Shown here in pieces: positions 44,329 through 53,043 of a DNA stretch of 64,000 bases. The notes below the pieces were generated by a model. That model worked only from the letters and a program-made list of their open reading frames with translations, did no database searches and had not been told where the DNA came from. This stretch comes from Blastopirellula marina DSM 3645. Lineage in GTDB: Bacteria; Planctomycetota; Planctomycetia; Pirellulales; Pirellulaceae. How positions within the stretch are numbered: the stretch's first letter is position 1; each line of letters starts with the position of its first letter. Location: assembly GCF_000153105.1 (NCBI RefSeq), contig NZ_CH672376.1, forward strand, positions 3,823,739 to 3,887,738, read 5' to 3'. Both the position numbers and the translations under genes were made by a program.

Positions 44329-45081
44329 TTAGTCTTCTGCCCTACGTCCCGCGACGATGTACGGCGTTCCTTGCAGAACTCCATATGGAGGATCGAGAGC
44401 GTCGTGTTCTACTCTTGCGGCGATGACGGACTGCATTGGGATGTTGCGGATCTCTTCGATTCCGACCGCTTCCATCAGGACCCGTACGAACGAATCGGTA
44501 TGTTCGCGTAGCGGCATTTGGTGCAAGGCGCTGCGATACTCGTCGTCAGGGGTCCAATTGGGGGCGGGGCGAAAGCCTCGTTTGATTCGCTCGGGATCGG
44601 TTGGACTGTTCTCGCCGATCAACACCAGGATTCCACCAGGGCGAAGAAGTTTCGTCCAGCGAGCGATAGCGTAGCCGGGGTGTGGTAAGGTAAACAGCAG
44701 AGCGCGACTGGAAACCAAGTCAAATGACTCTGGCTCAAACGGCGGGTACTCTGCATCCGCTTCGATCAGTTCGATCGATAGCCCGCGTCGAGTTGCGGCC
44801 TGCTGAGCAGCGCTGAGCATGGTGGACGAGAAGTCGACGCCGGTCGTTTCGTAGCCAAGTTCTGCCCAAATCTGGGCGATCGTACCGGGGCCGGTTCCCA
44901 TGTCGAGCGCGCGGCGAATGTCGCACTTGTGCGTCGCCTGCGATAGCGCTTCGAGCCAAGCGCGTCGCGACGGTTCGAATCCAAACTCACCGTCGATGAA
45001 ACGTTCGACGCGGTGTGCGACGACGTCGGCGTTACGCCAACCCTCGCGAAAAATCTGCTTTAGCTCATCCGCATTCTTCAT
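44329..45081 (-). CDS. Class I SAM-dependent methyltransferase
   Basis: A 250-residue enzyme with the methyltransferase type 11/25 core: RALDMGTGPGTIAQIWAELG is the SAM glycine loop, GVDFSSTMLSAAQQA the second strand and helix, IEADAEYPPFEPESFDLVSS the Asp-containing motif, and LLRPGGILVLIGEN the fifth strand. It is the last gene of the minus-strand run that begins with DUF1559 at 52155, 32 bp behind the MFS gene. In a siderophore/metal uptake operon such an enzyme may modify a chelator, or an arsenic- or corrinoid-like ligand; the substrate is not evident. Confidence 0.85.
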   Translation of the reverse strand: MKNADELKQIFREGWRNADVVAHRVERFIDGEFGFEPSRRAWLEALSQATHKCDIRRALDMGTGPGTIAQIWAELGYETTGVDFSSTMLSAAQQAATRRGLSIELIEADAEYPPFEPESFDLVSSRALLFTLPHPGYAIARWTKLLRPGGILVLIGENSPTDPERIKRGFRPAPNWTPDDEYRSALHQMPLREHTDSFVRVLMEAVGIEEIRNIPMQSVIAARVEHDALDPPYGVLQGTPYIVAGRRAED

Positions 45082-45112
45082 GGAAAGGTCTCATCCTTTA
45101 AGGTCTCGTCGC

Positions 45113-46474
45113 TTACGCATGGGGCTCGTCGGTCGGAGTCGCAAGCGAATTGGCGTCTAATCTAAAAATGAATCCAAATGATAGAATCACAGCACAAATC
45201 GCCCAGACAGCGACCAAGCCAAAAGCGTCTGCTGCGATTCCAATGACAGGTAGCAGCGCTGCAACGGTGACGGCGCGGATAAAACTCTCGAGAGAAAGAA
45301 CGGACGCGCGGCGGGTCTTTGGCATTTTTGTATTGAGCGTACTGACGAAAATAGGCCGGCGCATGTTCTGCAAAATAGTCAAGCCGAACAAGAGGAGGAG
45401 GCCGGGAAATAAACCCCATTGGAGATTCCAATTGCAGAACGCCAGGCAAGTAACGGCGACGAATCCGCAGGTGAAAATCTGGTTCAAAGCGAAGAAGCGA
45501 TTTCCCGCCCATTGTTCATAGGTTGCGCTCAGCCGTGCTCCGAAGCCGCCAAGCCCATCGCGGACAAACTCGCTAAGGCCGACCCAGAGCGCGCCGGAAG
45601 CAGCGATGCCGGAAACTCCCAGCGGAGCGACGATCGCGACGCCGAACAGTTGCAATCCGACTTTGAGGAATGGTTGCGTAAAGTACTTGAGCGCAATCTT
45701 CGTTTGACTCTCAAATAAAATGGACTGAACCAGAATGGCGAGAAAGCCCGACTGTCGCCACATCGAACGAAATCCTTCCACCTTTGGCTCTCCTTTGTCC
45801 GCCTGGGATTGTCGAGCTCGGAAGGCGTCACCTTCCAGCTCACGGGGATAAGTCAGCATCAGAAAGAAGCCGCAAATTGCCGCCGCTGCCGAGAGATAAA
45901 AAAGCCATGAATAGTCGCGTGTCGCCGTCAGCAGAATCCCTCCGCAGATTGCCGCAGCGCCCGACGAATACTTAGAGGCGGCTCGTGTGCGACCAATCAA
46001 TTGCGTCGCCAATTCCGCTTGACTAGTCGAATCGAGATAATCGAGCATGATCGCTTTGTGGCTGCCGGTGCGCATCGCTTCTCCCAAACCGAAGAACGTC
46101 AGGCATCCGCTCAACCAGGCGAAGAGTGGAATCACGCCGCGGAGATCGGTCGCTCCTAGGCCAATAAACGAGAGAGTATAGAAGACGAAGCAGAGTGCGG
46201 TCGCGCGACGCCGCCCCCACGAATCAGCAAGGATGCCTGAGGGGAATTCTAATAACACCGTGATCAGATGCTGGAATCCCATCAGCAGGCCGATCTCCGT
46301 ATACGAAAGTCGCAGATCCAAGAAATAGAGGATCAGAAACGGATCGGAGAACCGCAGATTCTTGAAGATCGAATAGAGATAAAACCGAGCGATAATGGGA
46401 GTCAGCCCCGTTGGGGTTTCGAATTGCGAATGGTTGTGAGAATTTAAGTCTCTCTTGTCGGCGCCTGCGAGCAA
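45113..46474 (-). CDS. MFS transporter
   Basis: A 453-residue, roughly 12-segment major facilitator protein. Motif A-like GILADSWGRRRATAL lies in the first cytoplasmic loop and LRLSYTEIGLLMGFQH in the first membrane region. TKMPKTRRASVLSLESFIRA is in the C-terminal half. The start is unclear: TTG 46474 overlaps the ATPase gene by 31 bp and has no strong ribosome site. In this operon it may export a siderophore or take part in recycling the ligand after ABC-mediated uptake; the sequence does not define its substrate. Confidence 0.86.
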   Translation of the reverse strand: MLAGADKRDLNSHNHSQFETPTGLTPIIARFYLYSIFKNLRFSDPFLILYFLDLRLSYTEIGLLMGFQHLITVLLEFPSGILADSWGRRRATALCFVFYTLSFIGLGATDLRGVIPLFAWLSGCLTFFGLGEAMRTGSHKAIMLDYLDSTSQAELATQLIGRTRAASKYSSGAAAICGGILLTATRDYSWLFYLSAAAAICGFFLMLTYPRELEGDAFRARQSQADKGEPKVEGFRSMWRQSGFLAILVQSILFESQTKIALKYFTQPFLKVGLQLFGVAIVAPLGVSGIAASGALWVGLSEFVRDGLGGFGARLSATYEQWAGNRFFALNQIFTCGFVAVTCLAFCNWNLQWGLFPGLLLLFGLTILQNMRRPIFVSTLNTKMPKTRRASVLSLESFIRAVTVAALLPVIGIAADAFGLVAVWAICAVILSFGFIFRLDANSLATPTDEPHA

Positions 46475-47232
46475 GGCCCCAAGACGGCCACATGCGGACG
46501 CCCCGATGGTTCGATGGTGACACGCGACTCAACCCTGTAGACCTCGGTGATCATTTCCTCGGTCAACACCGAGACCGGCTCCCCCTGGCAGCGGACTCTG
46601 CCATTTTCCAGCACGTAGATGGTATCGGCAAACCGGGCCGCCATGTTCAGGTCATGCAGTGCGATCGCCGTGCTGAGCCCGCGTGAATCGGTCAGCTGGC
46701 GGATAAAACCACAGACGTCAAACTGCCGCCGGAGGTCGAGATTGGAAGTCGGCTCGTCCATTAGCAACACGGCAGGTTGGCGGACCAGCGCTTGCGCGAT
46801 CGAGACCATCTGCATTTGTCCGCCGCTCAGTTCGTTCACGTAGCGACCGGCAATCGATGTGAGCTGTAATTCCTCCAGCAATCGCTCGACAAGCTCCAGG
46901 ACTTCAGAAGTCACCCGCCAGCCAAGTTGGTTTAAACGCCCCAGTAACACCGTTTCAAAAACCGTGAGCACGGCCTGTGGGGTGAACTCCTGAGGAAGAT
47001 AGCTGATCGACGCCGTGATTTCGCTGACCGATAGCTGGCGAATATCTTTCCCGTTGAGGCGTACTCGCCCTTCCGGTTGCAGGATTCCGCTCAGGCACTT
47101 GAGCAGGGTCGACTTGCCGGCCGCATTGGGGCCGATGATAGCGGAGACGCCGGGGCCAATATGGATGTCAATATCGGACAGAATCGGATCTGAGTCATAA
47201 CGGAACGAAAGTTGGCTTGCTTCAAGAATCAC
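46444..47232 (-). CDS. FecE/FhuC-like ABC transporter ATP-binding protein
   Basis: GTG 47232 overlaps the permease stop (GTGA) and gives 262 residues; the much longer frame on this strand reaching back to 48177 is a shadow of the permease gene. Walker A is GPNAAGKST, the signature motif is LSGGQMQ at about 133, and Walker B is VLLMDEPTSNLDL, followed by the switch ALHDLNMA. This is the ATPase of metal-chelate importers (ferric siderophore, haem, cobalamin). It hydrolyses ATP at the inner membrane to drive uptake through the permease at 47229. Confidence 0.92.
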   Translation of the reverse strand: MILEASQLSFRYDSDPILSDIDIHIGPGVSAIIGPNAAGKSTLLKCLSGILQPEGRVRLNGKDIRQLSVSEITASISYLPQEFTPQAVLTVFETVLLGRLNQLGWRVTSEVLELVERLLEELQLTSIAGRYVNELSGGQMQMVSIAQALVRQPAVLLMDEPTSNLDLRRQFDVCGFIRQLTDSRGLSTAIALHDLNMAARFADTIYVLENGRVRCQGEPVSVLTEEMITEVYRVESRVTIEPSGRPHVAVLGPCSQAPTRET

Positions 47233-48302
47233 CAGTAGGCTCTCCTTTTCAGCAAAGCAAGCGCTGCGAAAAACGGGGCCCCCAGCGCTGCCGTCGCAAT
47301 TCCGATCGGAAAGATCGCACCGGGAATCGCCAGCTTGCAGATCACCGCCGCAACGGAAACGAGCAGCGCACCGTACAATGCCGACAACGGTAAGAAATAA
47401 CGCTGATCCTCGCCGACTGACGCACGCGACAGATGAGGAGCGACGAGCCCTACAAACCCGATGGCGCCAGTAAAACATACCGCAGTCGCGGTCAAAATTG
47501 AGATCAACGCTAGAGTCTGCAGTCGCAGACGATCGACGTCGACTCCCATGCTGCGAGCCTGAATATCCCCCAGTCGTAGCGCGGTCAGTCGCCATGCCTG
47601 GGTGGCTAGCAGAGACATGGCCGCTGACAATACGACGCATAGGATCGCAACCTTGCTCCAGGTCGCGCCCTGCAGACTGCCAAAAATCCAAAAGACAATC
47701 GCCTGTAACGTGTCGTCGGAAGCGACGTATTGCAGAAACGCTACGCCGGAGCTGAAGATAAAGTGGAGCGCCACGCCGCCGACAATTAGCGTTTCGGTCG
47801 ACCCGCCGCGCATCCGGCCGATGCCATAAATCATCATCGCGCCAAAGAGCGCGCTTGCGAAAGCAAATCCGGGAACAAGCAGAGTGGAAGCGAATACGAA
47901 CGTTCCAGCACCGAAAACCAGCGCCAGCGCCGCACCAAAACTGGCGGCGGCAGATATGCCGAGCGTGAACGGACTCGCTAGCGGATTGTTCAGAATCGTC
48001 TGCATTTCGGCGCCGGCCACGCCCAGGGACGCACCGACTAATAGCGCCATCAACGCCGTGGGAAAGCGAAATGTCCAGATAATCGTCCGTAGCGAGTCGC
48101 TCGCGGAATCCGGGCTCCAGATCGTCGAGAGAATGTCTGAAAGCGGCAACTGCGCCGGTCCTGTCAGGATATCGCAAGTGAAAGAAATAACGAGCAGCAG
48201 AAATGATAAAGCGACGATCATCAGCCGACGTCGCCCCAATCGCTGATAGCCGACGCCTGCGCCCATGGAGACGCTGAGGGCTGACGGTAAGGGCTTACTC
48301 AT
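47229..48302 (-). CDS. FecCD-family metal-chelate ABC permease
   Basis: The 357-residue protein has about ten membrane segments and the BtuC/FecCD signature: RFPTALMALLVGASLGVAGAEMQTILNNPLASP (given here only as its parts RFPTAL, LVGASLGVAGAEMQ and NNPLASPFTLG), and later GFVGLVAPH. It forms a homodimeric inner-membrane channel with the ATPase at 46444. It begins eight bases before the end of the binding-protein gene. The preceding gene order (binding protein, permease, ATPase) is the standard one for iron-siderophore and vitamin B12 importers. Confidence 0.93.
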   Translation of the reverse strand: MSKPLPSALSVSMGAGVGYQRLGRRRLMIVALSFLLLVISFTCDILTGPAQLPLSDILSTIWSPDSASDSLRTIIWTFRFPTALMALLVGASLGVAGAEMQTILNNPLASPFTLGISAAASFGAALALVFGAGTFVFASTLLVPGFAFASALFGAMMIYGIGRMRGGSTETLIVGGVALHFIFSSGVAFLQYVASDDTLQAIVFWIFGSLQGATWSKVAILCVVLSAAMSLLATQAWRLTALRLGDIQARSMGVDVDRLRLQTLALISILTATAVCFTGAIGFVGLVAPHLSRASVGEDQRYFLPLSALYGALLVSVAAVICKLAIPGAIFPIGIATAALGAPFFAALALLKRRAYW

Positions 48303-49464
48303 CTTTGAGACTCGTCATCCAAGCGCCGCTATATTCAATCGGCATAAAACGCTCATGATACTCCCGCAAGCGAGCTTCTGGATCGAGCGTCTCTAATTCG
48401 TTCGGATAGAGCCATTTAGCCAATTGCTGTGCAGCGGCGAAGCATGTAATGTGACCGCCAAAGCGCGTATGAATTGCGTGAACACGTCCCGATTTGACTG
48501 CTTGAAGATTCGACCAACCAGGTCTGTTAGCGTACTCGCTCAATTGTCGCTCCGTCTGTTCAGGATCGGCAAAATAGCCCAGGCGAAGACTATCTGGAAA
48601 GGCCGTCCAATGGGCGCCAGTTATGACGATAACCTGCGGGTCCTCTGTGAGCAGCAGTTCAGGGCTAATCACTCCCATGCCGTACATGCCCGACACCGAC
48701 CCGGCGGCGACGTTCCGGCAGCGAAGTTGGTCCATCACGCTTCCCCAGTTGGCCAGTTTCCCGTGATCATCGCTGCCAAACGTATTGCCGTATTGGCTCG
48801 CTCCTAGCGTGCCCGCTTCGAGGTAAATGCGGGGAGCTGGTGAGTCGATCTTCTCTAATCTACCGGTTACCTCCGCAAACTGTCGGTCAATCCAGGCGGC
48901 TGCCGCTTCAGCACGCTGTTGTTTACCGAGAACTTCTCCCAACAACAGGATACTGCGCTGCGGATCGCGAAAAGGATCGGTGAAGTCCAAGTAAAGCAAG
49001 GGAACGCCTGCGTCTTCCAAGCGTTCCAGACCTTTTGAATTCCGATCTCGCATATAGGTGCTCATGATCACCAGATCTGGATTCAGCGCCAACACCGCTT
49101 CCGCACTTACCGTATCGCGCAGCACGTCTCCCAGTACGTTCAACTCCTTCAAACCGGGATAACGCTGAACGAACTTTTCGTAAGCGTCTTGGTCGCCGGT
49201 CTTCAGCGACGAGTCCCAACCGACCAGTTTTTCCTCGACTTCGTCTCCCAGCACCGTCGCCAATTCGTAGATGCAAAGGCTACGCATCAGCACAATGCGT
49301 TTGATCGGTCGCTTTAAAGTTAGGGTGCGGCCCGCCAGATCGACGACCGTGAGAGTATCGTCGGCCGGAGGCGTCTGTCGCGGCCGCGGCCCATCAGAGC
49401 ATCCAGCCAGGATCGTGGCGCCAATGATCGCAAGCAGGAAAAATGCGTTGAGGTTTTGTCGCAT
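48295..49464 (-). CDS. Periplasmic metal-chelate-binding lipoprotein (FecB/BtuF-like)
   Basis: ATG 49464 shares bases with the previous stop (TGATG). The 389-residue protein has a lipoprotein signal (LAIIGATILAGC) and a Peripla_BP_2 fold: VVDLAGRTLTLKRPIKRIVLM at about 40, LALNPDLVIMST, a middle helix region, then VISPELLLTEDPQVIVIT and VKSGRVHAIHT. It captures the chelate in the periplasm and delivers it to the permease. Its specificity is unclear: the PepSY and esterase genes nearby point to ferric siderophores, while the same fold also serves cobalamin and haem. Confidence 0.92.
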   Translation of the reverse strand: MRQNLNAFFLLAIIGATILAGCSDGPRPRQTPPADDTLTVVDLAGRTLTLKRPIKRIVLMRSLCIYELATVLGDEVEEKLVGWDSSLKTGDQDAYEKFVQRYPGLKELNVLGDVLRDTVSAEAVLALNPDLVIMSTYMRDRNSKGLERLEDAGVPLLYLDFTDPFRDPQRSILLLGEVLGKQQRAEAAAAWIDRQFAEVTGRLEKIDSPAPRIYLEAGTLGASQYGNTFGSDDHGKLANWGSVMDQLRCRNVAAGSVSGMYGMGVISPELLLTEDPQVIVITGAHWTAFPDSLRLGYFADPEQTERQLSEYANRPGWSNLQAVKSGRVHAIHTRFGGHITCFAAAQQLAKWLYPNELETLDPEARLREYHERFMPIEYSGAWMTSLKDE

Positions 49465-50627
49465 CAAACTCTTTCTGGGGTACTGCCGTCATGAATGGTT
49501 GTCATCACAGAGGAACGCGGCTGGCGTTTCCGCAACTTCGCTCTTGTCCGCTTCCACCATATCAGAACCCCAGTGACGTAGAGAACGGCAGGCGTCAAAC
49601 CCAGCAGGCAAACGATCCAACGTCCAACAGCGCCAAACGCTTCGCCATTGTGCAGCGGAAACTGCCACGCGAAGATAATGTCAGCGGCGCTGCTTTCGTT
49701 CCAATCGCGCACCGCGAGAATTTCACCGTCGTACTGGTCAATCCAGATCCGGCTGTTTCCTGAACTTTTTCGCACTTCTCCCGCGCGACGAACTCGGATG
49801 ACATAGGCGCCGTCGCTCTTGCTTGGCAGGTGAATCCGTTTTAACTGGTCGTCGGCGAACACGCCTTCGGCTGTGGCGACGGCTTGGTCGGCGTTTGTCG
49901 TCGCCTTGCCCGCTTGAGGCTGCGATCGTAATTTCTCCGCCGGCACGTGGGTCTCCGACAAAACCCAGGTAACGCAAGGCTTTATCCATTGCGGAAAGAC
50001 CAAATAGACGCCGGTGAAAGCGACAACAAATAGAATCGGCGCAGCAATGACGCCAACCAACTTATGCAAGTCGTAGGTGAAGCGACTCTTATCCCGCAAC
50101 GCGAAAGCGGCTCGCCAACTATGCTTCCAGAGGGGCCACCAAAGATAGATCCCAGATGCGATCGAAAGGATCAAGGCAATTCCGATCAAGCCGACCAGCG
50201 TCGCTCCTGTCTGGCCAGAAAGAAGCTGAATGTGCAGCAAGTAGATCCAAGACGTAAGATACTCTCCGCGTTTGCGATGTCCCACTACTTGTCCTGAGTG
50301 CGAATCGACATAGACGTGCGTGAAGACGGGAGCATGCTTCGGACCTGCTTGAAACCAGACAGTCCAGACGCCCCCTTCTTCGGTCGGCCAATCGACAAAT
50401 CTGGCCGCTTGAGAGGCCTTCTGTTCCGCCGCAGCGATGACTTCGGTCAGCGTGCAGAACGAACCGGCTTCGGCAGTGGAGAAGATCTCGGGATTGAGCC
50501 AGTGGTCGATTTCGTGGTGAAACGCGAGAAAGCTGCCGCTGAGACTCGTCAATACGAACAGCAGCCCAATCGTCAACCCTATCCAGCGGTGGATCTTCAA
50601 CCAGATTTTACGCAGGCGAAACTTCAT
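49464..50627 (-). CDS. PepSY-associated membrane protein
   Basis: A complete 387-residue version of the gene truncated at 40823. KIHRWIGLTIGLLFVLTSLSGS is the first membrane segment with the conserved HRW motif, FTHVYVDSHSGQVVGHRKRG the first PepSY-type domain, GIYLWWPLWKHSWR a second segment, LHKLVGVIAAPILFVVAFTGVY a third, and IWWKRTRAKLRKR the C-terminal cytoplasmic end. These membrane proteins occur with TonB-dependent receptors and reductases in iron uptake. It shares bases with the binding-protein start and follows the lipoprotein gene by 38 bp. Confidence 0.9.
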   Translation of the reverse strand: MKFRLRKIWLKIHRWIGLTIGLLFVLTSLSGSFLAFHHEIDHWLNPEIFSTAEAGSFCTLTEVIAAAEQKASQAARFVDWPTEEGGVWTVWFQAGPKHAPVFTHVYVDSHSGQVVGHRKRGEYLTSWIYLLHIQLLSGQTGATLVGLIGIALILSIASGIYLWWPLWKHSWRAAFALRDKSRFTYDLHKLVGVIAAPILFVVAFTGVYLVFPQWIKPCVTWVLSETHVPAEKLRSQPQAGKATTNADQAVATAEGVFADDQLKRIHLPSKSDGAYVIRVRRAGEVRKSSGNSRIWIDQYDGEILAVRDWNESSAADIIFAWQFPLHNGEAFGAVGRWIVCLLGLTPAVLYVTGVLIWWKRTRAKLRKRQPRSSVMTTIHDGSTPERV

Positions 50628-50665
50628 ACCTCTTTAAACGCGTACGACGCAGTTGCGATCGCCCC

Positions 50666-51145
50666 TCATTGAAGCGACGATCCTTTCAGAATGGCGACCT
50701 CTTCCAGCACGATCGGCTCAATCTCATTGTCGCCTTCCTGGATGGTGACCTCGATCTTCGAACGCTGAGGGTTTGAGAAGCGCCCTTTCAGGCGATCCGG
50801 CGGCGGAGGCGCCATTCCGCCGCCTGGCGGTCGCCAAGCGGGATCGGGCCATTCGATCGAAACGAGGTAATCGCCGGGCGGGGCTCCGTCTGGCCCGGAA
50901 TAAGTTGTCAGTTGAAACTTGCCGGACGCATCTGCTCGCCCACTAGGTGCAAGCGGCGAATTGACGCCGGCTTGCTTCGTCTTCGGGTAAAGTCGGACAA
51001 TGGCGCCCTTGGCCGGAACGCCGTTTACCGTGATTGTTCCGGAGGTGGGAATCGTTGGAATTGTCTCATAAGCGCGGCGATTGTTGCACCCGGCGAGCAC
51101 GGCGACCCCGAGCAAAGCCCAAACGGTGGTTCGATAGACGATCAT
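50666..51145 (-). CDS. Carboxypeptidase-regulatory-like lipoprotein
   Basis: ATG 51145 starts a good lipoprotein signal (WALLGVAVLAGC); an in-frame ATG at 51184 is possible. The 159-residue mature part has SGTITVNGVPAKGAIVRLYP, the Ig-like start of the family, and a Pro-rich segment RPPGGGMAPPPPDRLKGRFSN (part quoted). It sits 50 bp behind the DUF1559 gene and upstream of the PepSY gene, repeating the pair at 5155-6526. It is probably exported to the outer face of the inner or outer membrane; its role is not known. Confidence 0.85.
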   Translation of the reverse strand: MIVYRTTVWALLGVAVLAGCNNRRAYETIPTIPTSGTITVNGVPAKGAIVRLYPKTKQAGVNSPLAPSGRADASGKFQLTTYSGPDGAPPGDYLVSIEWPDPAWRPPGGGMAPPPPDRLKGRFSNPQRSKIEVTIQEGDNEIEPIVLEEVAILKGSSLQ

Positions 51146-51195
51146 TGGTTGCGTTTTCTCTTCAGGCGGCTTGCGAGCTTCCATTCGACAAGTGA

Positions 51196-52155
51196 CTAAA
51201 ATTCACCTAGCACTTCCCCTTCGTTGCGTCCGACAAAGGCGCGAAACGTAAGTTTGTCGACCGTCTCGCTAACGAAACGGACCGAGCCATCCCCGGCTGA
51301 CGCATTCATGCCGCCGGCATGGAACGAATAGGCGCCGCCCCAGTCATTGGTGCAGTTGACTACGCAAGGACCGTAGTAAATCGTGCCGTCGAAGTTCCAA
51401 CTGCGAATTCGGTCATGCTGGGTCGACGCCCACCAGCCTTGAAAATTCGTGTCGACCACTTGCTGGTAGCTGTACTCGCTAACGTCTTTTGGCGAACCGT
51501 TCGCTTTCACCACGTTTGGAAAATTGCTTCGCTCGAAGAAGAACATCGTGTTCGATAGGCCATCAGTTATGGCGCTAAAGCCGACTGTCGATTGATAGCT
51601 GCCGTCAAATAGAGCCCCGACAATTTCTCGGGGAGTAATCGTATCGTCGCGAAAGCTGCGCGCCACGAAATAGTCGCCGGTTCCGGCAACGAAGTCATTG
51701 TTCAAGTCCGTGGTCGACTGGTCTTCGATAATCCCTTGAATTTGTCCGCTTCCCCGCGGTGTCGACGGGCAGTTGAACGCAGTCAACTCGGTTCCCACGA
51801 CTACCTGATTAGCCTGATCGGAAACGCCGTTCGCGGCGGTCGGATCAAACAGGTTATAGGCGGCGCTTTGCTCCATCTGCGGCAAGATCGCCAAACCCCA
51901 ACTGCTGACCCAATGACCGCTGTTGTAGGTGACTCCCATGTCGGGAAACGGCAACGATCGATGGGTGTCGTGATAGTTGTGGATCGCCAATCCTAATTGC
52001 TTGAGGTTATTCGTGCACTGCATTCGCCGAGCGGCTTCCCGCGCTTGTTGAACGGCTGGGAGCAACAGGGAGATCAAAACGCCAATAATCGCGATGACGA
52101 CCAGCAATTCAACAAGCGTAAATCCGCGTCGTATCGGGGACATTTGCGTTTTCAC
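51196..52155 (-). CDS. DUF1559 pseudopilin-like secreted protein, head of iron-type operon
   Basis: A 319-residue DUF1559 protein with prepilin leader [19 protein letters not shown] at about 9-27, [20 protein letters not shown], and C-terminal HAGGMNASAGDG (H-X9-DG). It heads a minus-strand run of eight closely spaced genes ending at 44329, so its promoter in the 880-bp gap upstream may drive metal uptake genes. DUF1559 proteins lead many transport-type operons in planctomycetes, by general experience, which makes a link between surface pseudopili and nutrient capture attractive but unproven. Confidence 0.93.
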   Translation of the reverse strand: MKTQMSPIRRGFTLVELLVVIAIIGVLISLLLPAVQQAREAARRMQCTNNLKQLGLAIHNYHDTHRSLPFPDMGVTYNSGHWVSSWGLAILPQMEQSAAYNLFDPTAANGVSDQANQVVVGTELTAFNCPSTPRGSGQIQGIIEDQSTTDLNNDFVAGTGDYFVARSFRDDTITPREIVGALFDGSYQSTVGFSAITDGLSNTMFFFERSNFPNVVKANGSPKDVSEYSYQQVVDTNFQGWWASTQHDRIRSWNFDGTIYYGPCVVNCTNDWGGAYSFHAGGMNASAGDGSVRFVSETVDKLTFRAFVGRNEGEVLGEF

Positions 52156-52413
52156 GGGGGAAGCTGCCTTTCGATTTTATGTTTAGGGATAGGACGTTCG
52201 AGTGGGATCTCCCAAGCACGCTCGCTGTCGGGCGAATCAACTCGCACAAGCATTGACCTGACACGAATTCGTCACCGAACGTGCCGTTGGACTTTTTGGT
52301 TGTTGGTCCAACGCGTGGAGGGCTTCAGAAGAAAGCCGTTCAGGCAGGGGGGCATAGGGAGTCGGCACGTGCGACCCAACTACATTTGATACTACGTCTC
52401 AATTTCTGAGCCT
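52156..52413. other. Non-coding upstream region of DUF1559/iron operon
   Basis: About 260 bp with no supported gene, probably holding the promoter of the DUF1559-led operon. No Fur-box-like palindrome could be recognised with confidence. Confidence 0.4.
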
Positions 52414-52990
52414 TTATTCTAATACGCGAGCGCCCCACTGCAAGTGAGGCAGCAACTTCAACATGAAGTCTGCCGCCCCCAACGTACGAAATCCTGGTAA
52501 TCGATTCGCGGATGCTGCCGACGACGCCCCAATCAAGCGACAATCCAGTAGGTACTCGCGCTCGTTGTGCTTCCAAAAATTTTCGCCAGCCGAGTAAGCG
52601 TACGTTCCCAACCTATCTCTTCCGAAGTCCACAAGCACGATGCAGTTACCGCGCCAAACTTGCATAATTGTGGTAGGTAATTCGCGGTTCGTGCGACCAG
52701 CCCGATTTTTCCCGGCGAAGGGAAACAGCTGGGGCCGCTGATTGCTTGCCGCTAGGGTATTCGGAACTGGATCGGCTCAGCACCGATGTCACCCAAGTCG
52801 ACTGAGGTGTCGAGAATTTCAACACGAAATTCTCCCAGAAACTTGTCAACATAGGCGGCAAGTTTACACGTCTCCATTTCCCGCCCCCCTTGCGGTGCGG
52901 CAGGGCCATGCATGTCAATTCCGACGATCAAAATAGGGCGACGCGGGTTCCGAATCGTCGAACCCAATACATTCAGGGGGACGTTAATCG
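52414..52990 (-). pseudogene. Possible frameshifted gene remnant, unknown function
   Basis: Two minus-strand frames look protein-like and abut. The upstream one (to a stop near 52752) reads RPILIVGIDMHGPAAPQGG then LAAYVDKFLGEFRVEILDTS. The downstream one (from about 52750 to 52414) reads LFPFAGKNRAGRTNREL, then IMQVWRGNCIVLVDFGRDRL and ENFWKHNEREYLLDCRLIGA. A single-base change near 52755 would join them into one protein of about 185 residues. No start codon or family was recognised. It could equally be chance open frames in an 880-bp gap. Confidence 0.35.
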
Positions 52991-53043
52991 ATCAGCGCAT
53001 AATGGTCGTGCTGCGATTTGTCATAGGAGGAAATCACCTCTCG

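Noticed and set aside
47233-48177. Long frame continuous with the ABC ATPase
   Set aside because: It is a shadow of the permease gene; the ATPase domain begins at GTG 47232.
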